The notes below the pieces were generated by a model. That model was given only the letters and a program-made list of their open reading frames with translations, was not told where the DNA came from and made no database searches. The position numbers and the translations under genes are program-made. A DNA stretch of 64,000 nucleotides, taken from Acanthaster planci. Taxonomy: Eukaryota; Echinodermata; Asteroidea; Valvatida; Acanthasteridae. Where the stretch lies: assembly GCF_001949145.1 (NCBI RefSeq), contig NW_019091660.1, positions 127,673 to 191,672 on the forward strand, given 5' to 3'. Of this stretch, positions 25,801 through 33,229 are shown in pieces; the first letter of the stretch is position 1; each line of letters opens with the position of its first letter.

Positions 25801-28800
25801 CCCTAAATTTCTTGCATAACTTCTTGGCATCACTATAAGAAATTTAACAAACATTAAAGGCTTTATAAAGAACAATGCATCACAATTCTAAGTAAAATGA
25901 AAATCAGAAATACAAATTCAAATTCATCTTATTCAGATAAGGAGTGTGTGTTTTGTTTTTTGTCCTAAACCAAGTTTAATTCCATCATACATGTGACACA
26001 ACTCTCTGCTACAACTGATAAAGGGCAAGTTTTGAGATTCAGCAAGAATGACTAATACACAGGTGTGGTCAAAGAAACGATTGAAAGAGATTTCCAGTGC
26101 AAAACTTGCCGCTAAGATGATAATAAAATCTTACCTAAAAACTCATCACCAATCTCCGCACCTCTTTTTTTCCTTTCTTTTTTTTTCAGTGGGTTCAAAA
26201 ATGTGGCAATCATCCATTTTTGAAGTCCTTGTAACAAGCAAAAATGATGGCATCAACCTTTCTCCAAGTTCTTGATAGTGGGCAAAGACTACAAACCCCT
26301 CCCTTCTTGCATATACTTTGTGCTCTTGCAAAGGACAGAAAAGATGGATGACCCTTTAAGAGACTACAGAACTTTTTGCAAGAGTAAAAGGGTGAGCTAC
26401 AGGTGGTACATGTATGTTAAAAATCACCTGCAGTCAACAGTCAGCAGAGTAGCTAGGCCCTTCATCTCCGAGGCCACATCACCGTAAACATCCATCCAGG
26501 AATTGGCATCTTTAGCTGGTTTTTAAAAGAAATCAATGTGATGATTCTGACAAACACGGCCACATAGAAAGTACAGAAAAGGCAGAATTAAAACAGACAT
26601 TATTTAGGAACAATGTACCGGTACATGTACGTGTTACTTGTTGTTTTAAATGTTTGTGTCTGTGACTGATATTCAAGAATGACCAAACAAATAATAACAA
26701 TACATGTTTTGTTCTAACACTGCAAAACTTTTCCCTGAGTCATATCACGACAAAATTTCAAATATATCAGAAACAGAATTATGGCTGCAACAATGAATAA
26801 TTGTCTGTATATTTATAGTACAGTGTATGCAAAATTCTGATCTCAACTGTTCATTGATGTATACATACATGCATGTATGTATGTACATAAACAAGTTTGT
26901 CTTTGGTTGGCCACACATTTGTATAAATTACCCCAAGACATTTCTCCTGACAATTTACAAATCTGGCAGCAGTCTTGAAACTGCTGCAAAGTGACTCAAG
27001 TGAGGTATTCTTTGTACTCAACTGGAACATCTAAACCCACGCACAATGTACCTGTATGTGCACCACGTACACTGTAAAGTGCATGCACTGTAATAGTGGC
27101 CAGGATGCACAATCTGGAATCCATTCAGATGTATACTACATATATAATGTTGGATTCCAGAGAATTAGCATTGAAGATATACCCTCTCTTCACAGTTTGT
27201 ATCTAATCTACCCACAAGCCAACTGCTAGAAATTGGGACTGTATTTAAGTATGATAAATGCATGTACAGTGTACATGTACATGTATCTTATGTTAACCTG
27301 TGTGCTGCTGTGCCTTGGGTTTGGGGTCAAACAATGAATTTCTCACCACACAATGTAGGAGAAGGGACAGTCGACTCCCAACCCTCTCTAAGATGTGGGA
27401 GGATACTCTCCCAAGATCCCCACATGCACAAAAGTACAATCAGCATCAATGTAAAGATAACCTCACAAATTTATGACTGTTTGTTTTAAGAATTGTCAAA
27501 ATACACAAAAGATAACTCAAAACCATTTTAAAATTAAAATTTAAGAAAAGAGACAATGCTTCTACATGTACAATTTCTTACAAATTTTAGTTATCTCCCC
27601 AATTTGATAAGGTTAAACCTTGCTGAACACAAATTTTAAAATAGGCAACTGCAAACTGGTGATTCCTGGATTTTAACAAATCCAAAAGTATACTAAGAGT
27701 CACAGCATCATCCAGGGATAAGAAGTAAGTTTTGAGGTGTCCGAGGTCATGTTAATGGTCTAGTGGCAGAAATGTCGCATACAAAATTTCTATGTTCACA
27801 ACTGTCACTGAACACAAGCAAAAAATATGGTATGCACTAAATAATAAAACGTTGCTTCAATTCTTTTCTACTTTATATAATGTACATGTATATGATTTTT
27901 ATACTTACCCGTTTTTGAAAACAAAACCATTACATTATTGCGTGTTCGCAAGAGTTTCTTAAATTCCTTAATCTCATCAACAGGGATGATGTGTTGACTT
28001 CTGGGCTTCTTGGCTTCAGACAGACCAGGGAAAACCTGAGTATAAACAAATTGTGGGCAACTTGAGTTTAGTTCATTCTTATCCCGTGACCTGTGGATGC
28101 TGTTTTCCTTTTGCTTTCATTCTAACTATTTCAGAACCTTCAAAATCCAGGAGGGACATCAGAAGAAACCAGGCCACTGCCATCTTACACACATGTTCTG
28201 TATGTGTATTGGCTTCATACATGGAATGTTGCAAAGAATATATTTACTGTACCACATGGCACATCACTGGTTTCTGCACAGTGGATTCTGAAGTCTTCAA
28301 CAAGTTTCCATGCAGTTTAATACATGTAGCTCAGGCTTATTCAACATTGCGGTCTCACACCACAAAACAGTGTGTACGTTAATTTACAGTTCGGTAAAAT
28401 GAAGTGTTGAAAAATGTCAAAATCACACATCCCGGGTACCTACACATACATGTACTCGTACACGAACTGTAAAGTGGGCAAATTGACCTATAATCGGCAA
28501 TCGGTATTCCCCTTAATTACTGCCAACCTGGCAATAAAAACAATGCTATATGTAAGCTCCACAATCGCATGATACATATTTTATACATGCAAACAGTGAT
28601 TAAACACTCAAGTTACATCTGCTTTTCAGCGGTACACATTGTCCAGTTTACATACATGTACACGTACATGTGTAAGCATACTGCATAAATTGGACACTGA
28701 TACATACATATTCCGGTATCCCCAACTTTACCTGTATGTATGCTTTCATCGTACAGGTAGTTTACAGGTTGTTTAGCTGCCCGAAAAGGCACCTGAATAA

Positions 28801-30713
28801 GCCAATGCCCATGTACAAAATTTGAAGCTTTGCATACAATTGGTAAAAGATGTGTAGCCAAAAACAAGAGTTGATACGGTTGCACTCTGCAAGGAAAGTA
28901 GAAATTCCAGGGAAATATGGATATATCCGACTGGTAGAATGACATGTGGGAAAAGCAGGTGGAAGGACATGTCATGTGGGAAAGGCAGGTGGAAGGACAT
29001 GTGGGAAAGGACTTCCGACACTGCTCAATATACTGAAACAGCACCTTGCAGAATTTCATAAGACAAACTTAGCTTTAAGCATTGGGTCAGTTACTCCCAT
29101 ACAAATACTAGTCCATGAAACGTGAATAATAAATTTGAGGACTTTTGGACACTCAACGATACAAGTTTGTTTGTTTTTTAAAGTTCCCAATTAAAAACAA
29201 AAAAATTGATTTAAATTTTGGAAATCTTGTTTTCAATTTGTCTAAATCATGATTTTTAATAACTCTGGGATTTGGCATTCCCAGAAAGTTTAAAAGAACA
29301 TGGCGCCCACACACACATTAATGTTCAACTTTATTTATTTATTGGTTTATTGGAATGTCTCACGAAGTACCCTGAAAAAGGCTGAATCCTTTTATACACA
29401 GACTGGCAGGTGTCCTATAAGGTACATGTATCGCGATATCTCGTACCCTGGATGACTCATACCCAAAATTTCACATCCGGGACAACTCGTACCCAAGACA
29501 TCTCGTCCCCGGGACACTTTTTACCCGGGACAATTCTCACCCGGAAAATAAATGCAATTTTTTCCAAGTTCCAGATAATGGAGGAGAAGGTGTCACTATA
29601 TCCCATTCAGACTGTTTGAAGCCTCGGAAGGGTAGAAATAATAGGAAGAAATTAAAATAATGTAGACCAGAACAATATTTACCCAAATAATGGGTTGGGT
29701 CAAGTTTTACCTGAGAAGATAGCGGGAATGCATTTTCGTCCCTTCGAGGACTCATCAGCCGCATGATTAAAAAATGAATCCAACTGAATACAGGTATGGT
29801 TCAATACTGGGTTGCCAGAGTTGAGGGGCCAGTGTTTGAAAAGAGCATTCTTGATATCTCTGTGTTTCACATGGGGATTGTGCATACATGTAGTCGTAAA
29901 GACGAGGGGAAGTTCCATTTTGTTCTTCACTTTGTTTTTGTTGTGAATCATAGATCGTGTTTTTCCATGTTTTGTTTTCATTCTCAATTGGTTCTTATTG
30001 GTACATGTACCAAGCAACGATTTCAAACTGGCTTAGTTTTCCGGTTACACACAAAACCGACAGCTGCATTATCAGCAATCAAAAACCGCATTTGATGCTA
30101 CAGTATAATTCAACTTAATGTCGCCACAAGCTATAAACAAATGCAATTTTCTCTTGGGTTATGAGATGTCCCGGTTACGAGTTGCCCTGGATACAAGATG
30201 TCCAACATTCTCTGATAAGTGGGACCCTCCAAAGTGTGTACTGACCACTGTACCAATAGTTTCCGGGCACAGAGCAAGGAAACAACATGTAGGCCTACAT
30301 AGTATTTTGCTCCATCCATTACTGTGTCCTTTTCAGTTTTGTGGCGCATAAATTTACGAGACTAAATTAAAATGGAGCGATCACTGTATGAAACTAAGAG
30401 CGAGAGATAACATGATTCGCTCTTCAAGGTTGCAACCCATCCTCTTAAGTCTTATTCAACTTTGTCACTTTACAATGCTTTACACCAAGTTTGGTGGGTG
30501 TGAGCCCTTTCCTCGCGTCTGTCCGGAAACTGGCACACTTCCAGTCCACTTGATGAACAACAGACCAAGAACCTAAATTGTAACGTTAGGTTTACTTTCA
30601 CAAGACATCATTTCGTTCTACTCTTAGGTAAGCAGTCAAATCAAGCCACTCACCAAAGAGAAGCAAAGGCCCAAGAGAAAAACAAGCCACGAGCACTTGT
30701 GGAAAAGTTCCAT
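7651..30713 (-). CDS. PDIA5: Protein disulfide-isomerase A5-like, five catalytic thioredoxin domains
   Basis: The product is an ER-lumenal thiol-disulfide oxidoreductase that would form or isomerise disulfides in secretory proteins. Twenty-three exons join in frame to 2316 nt (771 residues): 30654-30713, 27909-28035, 26428-26515, 25767-25832, 25308-25353, 24987-25079, 21144-21204, 20473-20540, 18293-18384, 16946-17014, 16270-16406, 15995-16062, 14312-14406, 13952-14017, 12875-13014, 12311-12516, 11713-11902, 11503-11570, 10871-10952, 10149-10161, 9816-9881, 8990-9243, 7651-7811. Residues 1-20 are a signal peptide. About 25-150 form an N-terminal thioredoxin-like region without CXXC. CGHC sites start at residues 182, 304, 427, 559 and 684, and the C terminus is KEEL, an ER-retrieval signal. 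Vertebrate PDIA5 is about 519 residues with three CXXC domains, so this protein has two more. All junctions are GT-AG with consistent phase. The N gap at 14682-15482 lies inside intron 12 and removes no coding sequence, because flanking exons join in frame with full domain homology. Confidence 0.95.
8563..8714. mobile_element. Foldback MITE, copy 1
   Basis: Lies in PDIA5-like intron 22. Two inverted arms meet near 8630: CACCTCCAAGAGTTTGCGAC...CGAAATCTGTC on the left and GACAGATTTCG...AACTCTTGGAGGTG on the right. The left outermost end is truncated relative to the copy at 57710-57881. Confidence 0.75.
8990..9243 (-). CDS. PDIA5: PDIA5-like exon 22, linker and Trx domain 5
   Basis: Encodes residues 634-718: linker NEAATPIPPTPEPKW, HVLTMFYAPWCGHC (Cys684 and Cys687), and LAAVDCTVE. 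The Trp codon is not split here, so the T|GG intron of the other four domains is absent. Acceptor catag, donor gtgagt. Confidence 0.94.
9472..9620. repeat. 35-bp tandem repeat, four copies
   Basis: Four copies of CTTTGGTTCTAAARCCCAAC plus GTG and an A-run start at 9481, 9516, 9551 and 9585. They lie in intron 21 of the PDIA5-like gene. Confidence 0.85.
9816..9881 (-). CDS. PDIA5: PDIA5-like exon 21
   Basis: A 66-nt exon for about residues 612-633, NGVANDYVSGRSTDNIMDFM. This is the end of Trx domain 4. Acceptor actag, donor gtaagt. Confidence 0.92.
10149..10161 (-). CDS. PDIA5: PDIA5-like exon 20, 13-nt microexon
   Basis: TAAAGTACTTTAA between acceptor ctacag and donor gtaagt. It joins as T|TA AAG TAC TTT AA|G to give LKYFK, exactly the residues expected at this position from exon 13. 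Without it the frame breaks. Confidence 0.9.
10871..10952 (-). CDS. PDIA5: PDIA5-like exon 19
   Basis: An 82-nt exon for residues 581-607, HPGVLAAVDATANKAL to IRGYPI. The residue after the cis-proline is Ile where the other domains have Thr. Acceptor atgtag, donor gtaagt, ends in phase 1. Confidence 0.92.
11503..11570 (-). CDS. PDIA5: PDIA5-like exon 18, CGHC of Trx domain 4
   Basis: A 68-nt exon with CGHCKKMKPAYSEAATLL, catalytic cysteines 559 and 562. It is closest to domain 2 (exon 12). Acceptor tttcag, donor gtaagg. Confidence 0.93.
11713..11902 (-). CDS. PDIA5: PDIA5-like exon 17, linker and start of Trx domain 4
   Basis: Encodes residues 495-557: the end of domain 3 (EIDFVRFM), the linker NPDAAPPLPEPVVEDFWAE, then SVLVMFYAP ending with the T of Trp558 at donor gtaagt. 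Confidence 0.93.
12311..12516 (-). CDS. PDIA5: PDIA5-like exon 16, Trx domain 3
   Basis: Encodes residues 426-494 in one exon: CGHCKKAKPEF (Cys427 and Cys430), YIAVDCT, VTGYPTIKYF, and YSGGRE. Unlike domains 1, 2 and 4, its second half is not split. Acceptor tgtcag, donor gtgagt. Confidence 0.95.
12875..13014 (-). CDS. PDIA5: PDIA5-like exon 15, linker and start of Trx domain 3
   Basis: Encodes about residues 379-425: a polyproline linker (SEPPPPPPPEP), WSDQETAVIHA, and HSLVMFYAP, ending with the T of Trp426. The acceptor ccacag at 13015 is required by frame. The nearer AG three codons on would shift it. Confidence 0.92.
13952..14017 (-). CDS. PDIA5: PDIA5-like exon 14
   Basis: A 66-nt exon for about residues 357-378, DGEFAWDLNERTGEKIREFM. 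This is the end of Trx domain 2 and has the same length and phase as exon 21. Acceptor cccacag, donor gtgagt. Confidence 0.93.
14312..14406 (-). CDS. PDIA5: PDIA5-like exon 13
   Basis: A 95-nt exon for residues 326-356: HEGVLTAVDAT, then the cis-Pro segment IKGFPTLKYFK. It is the unsplit counterpart of exons 19 plus 20 (82 + 13 nt). Acceptor tttacag, donor gtaggc. Confidence 0.94.
14682..15482. other. Assembly gap (801 N)
   Basis: Unknown bases within PDIA5-like intron 12. Exons 12 and 13 join in frame across it, so no coding exon appears to be lost. An alternative exon could still hide there. Confidence 0.95.
15690..15941 (-). mobile_element. tRNA-derived SINE-like copy
   Basis: On the minus strand, GGGTTCGAATCCC (15868-15880) is a good Pol III B box. 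A degenerate A box (GGTTGGTAAAG) lies about 50 nt upstream. The downstream body, with TCTCCCTGGGGATT and GGGGTTTTCCTCCCACC, resembles the conserved region of many animal SINEs. It lies in intron 12. Confidence 0.55.
15995..16062 (-). CDS. PDIA5: PDIA5-like exon 12, CGHC of Trx domain 2
   Basis: A 68-nt exon with CGHCKKMKPEYTESAQLL, catalytic cysteines 304 and 307. Its length and both splice phases equal those of exons 8 and 18. Acceptor ttgtag, donor gtgagt. Confidence 0.94.
16270..16406 (-). CDS. PDIA5: PDIA5-like exon 11, linker and start of Trx domain 2
   Basis: Encodes about residues 257-302: a proline/glutamate linker (PQPPKEPEPE), then QWSDEESEVIHL and SVLVMFYAP. It ends with the T of Trp303 at donor gtaagt. 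Confidence 0.94.
16663..16707. repeat. Perfect 20-bp hairpin
   Basis: ATACTACCAGGTCACAACTC (16663-16682) and its exact reverse complement (16688-16707) are separated by only 5 nt. Weaker symmetry continues outside the stem. It lies in PDIA5-like intron 10. Confidence 0.85.
16946..17014 (-). CDS. PDIA5: PDIA5-like exon 10
   Basis: Encodes about residues 234-256, DGQQKFNYGGERDQSGIIEW plus MK. This is the last strand and helix of Trx domain 1. 69 nt, acceptor ttcaag, donor gtaaga. Confidence 0.92.
18293..18384 (-). CDS. PDIA5: PDIA5-like exon 9
   Basis: Encodes residues 204-233, beginning VLAGVDVDLPTNYE and ending with the cis-proline motif ITGFPTIIYF that faces the active site in thioredoxin folds. 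92 nt, donor gtaagt. Confidence 0.93.
20162..20253. mobile_element. Foldback MITE, half copy 2
   Basis: One arm only: GACAGATTTTGCGCATTGTG, ATTGGCCAACGCATTGCAAA, TTGGAGGCGCACTATTGTGA. It is clearly related to the right arms of the copies at 8563-8714 and 57710-57881. It lies in PDIA5-like intron 8. Confidence 0.7.
20473..20540 (-). CDS. PDIA5: PDIA5-like exon 8, CGHC of Trx domain 1
   Basis: A 68-nt exon encoding the rest of W181 and CGHCKKMKPEFAGAAKELKD. The catalytic cysteines are residues 182 and 185. Vertebrate PDIA5 often has a non-canonical first site, whereas here it is a standard CGHC. Confidence 0.94.
21144..21204 (-). CDS. PDIA5: PDIA5-like exon 7, start of Trx domain 1
   Basis: Encodes residues 161-180 plus the T of Trp181: ELQKMLSKEKKPILVMFYAP. 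The donor gtaagc splits the Trp codon of WCGHC as T|GG. Confidence 0.92.
21205..24986. other. Large PDIA5-like intron 6
   Basis: A 3.8-kb intron between exons 7 and 6. No exon, RNA gene or intact element was recognised. The open frames here are short and lack motifs. An AAAAAATCAGGG stretch near 24316 next to a gtgagt looks exon-like but is not needed for the protein. Confidence 0.6.
24987..25079 (-). CDS. PDIA5: PDIA5-like exon 6
   Basis: Encodes residues 130-160, including FLNNPTEDAPWMEDP. This is the proline- and acid-rich linker before the first catalytic domain and has the same NP...PW.E/D form as the later linkers. Acceptor ttgtag, donor gtaggt, phase 0 to 0. Confidence 0.9.
25308..25353 (-). 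CDS. PDIA5: PDIA5-like exon 5
   Basis: Encodes about residues 114-129, including EGEFNKDYDRRKNKK, the end of the N-terminal domain. The exon is 46 nt long. Acceptor aacag, donor gtaatt, ends in phase 0. Confidence 0.88.
25767..25832 (-). CDS. PDIA5: PDIA5-like exon 4
   Basis: Encodes about residues 92-113, DAKKLCKKFRVSPSNVVLKH. The LCKKF..SP segment matches the N-terminal domain of PDIA5 proteins. Acceptor tatag, donor gtaagc. Confidence 0.9.
26428..26515 (-). CDS. PDIA5: PDIA5-like exon 3
   Basis: Encodes about residues 63-91, including ATLLTVDCS, a strand typical of a thioredoxin fold. Acceptor accag, donor gtgatt, phase 1 to 2. Confidence 0.88.
27909..28035 (-). CDS. PDIA5: PDIA5-like exon 2
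   Basis: Encodes residues 21-62, starting VFPGLSEAKKPRSQHIIPVD and ending in a VMVLFS strand. This is the first part of the non-catalytic N-terminal thioredoxin-like region. Acceptor ctcag, donor gtaagt, phase 0 to 1. Confidence 0.9.
28036..30653. other. PDIA5-like intron 1
   Basis: A 2.6-kb first intron. It holds a short tandem repeat (28941-29011, unit GACATGTGGGAAARGCAGGTGG, about 2.5 copies). Related GGGACAACTCGTACCC-like modules occur at about 29427-29540 and, inverted and decayed, at about 30160-30205. No exon was recognised. Confidence 0.6.
30654..30713 (-). CDS. PDIA5: PDIA5-like exon 1, signal peptide
   Basis: Encodes residues 1-20, MELFHKCSWLVFLLGLCFSL, a typical cleavable signal peptide. 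The ATG is at 30711-30713 in a strong context (GCCAGCATGG). The donor is gtgagt and the exon ends in phase 0, which fits exon 2. Confidence 0.88.
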
Positions 30714-33180
30714 GCTGGCGCTTATGCGGGGACTCGACCGTGCACGCGAAGCGAAGCCAGGGGAAGTGAAGTTATGCCACGTTCACTAACCCAGCTGCAT
30801 ATCCTCTGTCCCATTAAGCGATCAAGGCCACTGGGCCGTATTTTCGTAGTACCCGTACGCGTAGGCCTACTTCACGCGTGTTGAGTTCATACTCTAAGCC
30901 GTTTCGAGCCAACTTGCTGCGGCTACAGTTGCTAGCTGGCAAATGTTACAAGCACACTTCTAGCCACAGCCACGACTTCAACATGACCTGATGAAAAGGC
31001 TGTGACAGGTGCTATCAACACCACAAAACTTACAGCCTGCCCCCTCTTGGTCACTTTGAGGAAAACTCTTCGCGGTGTATCGAGTTCATGAACAGTACAT
31101 ACGCGTACCTCGGTATATCCGCCCCGTGCAAAAGTGCACCCCAAGTCGGTAAAAGAAAGACAGGTGGTTAATAAGCGGGTTCTTGCGCGCGTTCTGCGTG
31201 TACGCGTACTCAGCAAGCTCCGCGTCAAACGCGCACGCCCCCTTTTGTTCCTCTTTGAGCGGATATAGGGTGTAGTCGTTAATTTTTTTTAAAAATTGCC
31301 ATGAGCATGCAACAGTGATAAATATCCCAACTCCAAACACTAGAAAAATACTTTCCTTAGGGGTTCAAGACAACCATCAAATTAAAGCCCCTCTCGTCAC
31401 CTCTCATTATCCTTTCAAGTTTTAGTGGGTTAAACAACAACTTTTGAAGATATTTCTATCCAGAGATGATCACCCCGAAGACAATTCAAGTTGATGCCTA
31501 CATTCCATTGTAACTTTGTTAGGGCCCTGTTTTGTTCAACATTTTCAGAAATACAACCTAGTAGTCCTGTTGCACGGTAACTTCCATCCTTTAGTTCTTT
31601 TTTATCTTTGTAAATCATCCAGTCCAGGGGCGCCACCATTCTAAATATTGTAGGGAACTTGCATGGATGCAAATCGTGAATTCGTCAGTGTCAGGAAAGT
31701 TTCATAGTTTGGGCCTATTTGTGATTGAGGTCGAGGCTGAAGGAGAAGCGAGCCAACGTGCATGTCAAACAAGAACCGAGTTGCATATCAAACAAGAACC
31801 GAGTTGCATGTCAAACAAGAACCGAGTTGCATATCAAACAAGAACCGAGTTGCATATCAACTTGAACAAGAACCGAGTTGCATATCAAACAAGAACCGAG
31901 TTGCATATCAAACAAGAACCGAGTTGCATGTCAAACAAGAACCGAGTTGCATATCAAACAAGAACCGAGTTGAGTTGGCACTTTTATGGCTATCCATCGC
32001 TCCGGCGTATATTGATAATGAGGAAATTTGACAATCTGTAATCTGTAACTGAAAAGGTGTGATTTCGTATTTGTAAAAAATACGGTGTCATTTTTACTAT
32101 AAACGCCTACTTTCGTTCCCCAAGCTAGTGGCGTTAATTTGTACCGGAAATTAGGGGTGGGGAAAGGTAGGGGATGGCTTGCCCGGCCATGAAAATTTGA
32201 AAAGCGGGGGGGATGAAACCATATGACTTCATCTAGAGATCGGTGTTCATGATATGGATAAACATGTAAATGTACATCTGTAATAATGGCATATTTTTAG
32301 CTTTCGTTTTTCTTTTTTTTTTTTTTGAGTGATAATGAATGCATTTTAGTCGTTGGAGGTCTAAAAAATTCTTCATAATCAGCTTCACTTTTTTGCTCCC
32401 CACAAAAGTGGGGGGGGGGGATAATTCAATAGCCCTCCAACATACACATACCAAAGGGGGGTATAAACACCACCATCACCCTTAAGCGCATGCTCCAAAC
32501 TGACGTAAACTTAAAAAACAAATCATTATGGCATTCATCCAAACAGCATCGAATAATCCTGGCAAGATCAGTGGTTAAATCGATGACCCGATAGTGGCTG
32601 TTTGTCTTTTTTCCACTATGTGAGATGCCCATTTCAGGAAATATGATGTCCCTTTGAAAACAAATCTTTCTTTCGCGGAGAAGACCCTCCCCTCCTCGCT
32701 TTTGAGTCCCGCCCCCATCACTTCGGAGAAACGACCAACCCGGAATCGAACTCCCCAGCGGGTTGTGAAAAAGAAGAAAGGGGGACGCACGCACTGTAAG
32801 CCCTGCATGCCATGATTCTACCTCCATGCCTGATCTAATGCATCTTGGAGAGAAAATATAACTCTATCTGAGAACAAAAGAAACTTTCGACCAGCAAATA
32901 AAACTGAATTCTAAAACTCGTAAAAATTATCCCGCTATGTTTCATTTAAGGTGGGATAATTCTGGAGGCATACTGATGTTTACATAAGGTGAGCACCCCG
33001 TGACGTATTATTTACCTCGCTTGTTGAATGAGTCATCTGTACTGCACTGTGTCATTGCGATGCCTACGCCTTGAACTTAACTTGTGGAGTTTTAGCTGCG
33101 TTTAGCATTCTGAGTTGTCCATTTCTTTGTACGAAACATTTATTTAAAATTATTTTTGTAGTTGTTTTGCAAAGAAAATC
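30714..33180. promoter_or_regulatory. Divergent intergenic region between PDIA5-like and ADAM10-like genes
   Basis: The two start codons are about 2.5 kb apart and point away from each other. The block 30700-31260 is much richer in CpG than its surroundings (repeated ACGCG, GCGCG and CGTACGCG) and probably marks the PDIA5-like promoter. A 23-bp minisatellite lies at 31761-31972 and a run of ten G at about 32410. No TATA box or specific factor site can be assigned with confidence. Confidence 0.5.
31761..31972. repeat. 23-bp minisatellite, nine copies
   Basis: The unit CATRTCAAACAAGAACCGAG plus TTG repeats nine times. The fifth copy (31853-31880) carries a 5-nt insertion. Because 23 is not a multiple of three and the unit has no stop in any forward frame, it produces overlapping open frames. 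These are not evidence for a protein. Confidence 0.9.
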
Positions 33181-33229
33181 ATGTTGCTACGATGCCTTTT
33201 ACTCGCTGTCAGTATCCCCGCCGTTATAT
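33181..33229 (+). CDS. ADAM10: ADAM10 exon 1, signal peptide
   Basis: Encodes [16 protein letters not shown] plus the first base of Tyr17. The hydrophobic core fits a signal peptide. Donor gtaagt. The context AAAATCATGT is moderate. Confidence 0.85.

Noticed and set aside
31761-31972. CRISPR-like array of direct repeats
   Set aside because: The copies are contiguous with no spacers, and the sequence is from an animal genome.
31667-32041. Two overlapping repetitive open frames of 89 and 124 codons
   Set aside because: They are produced by a 23-bp minisatellite with no stop codon in any forward frame.
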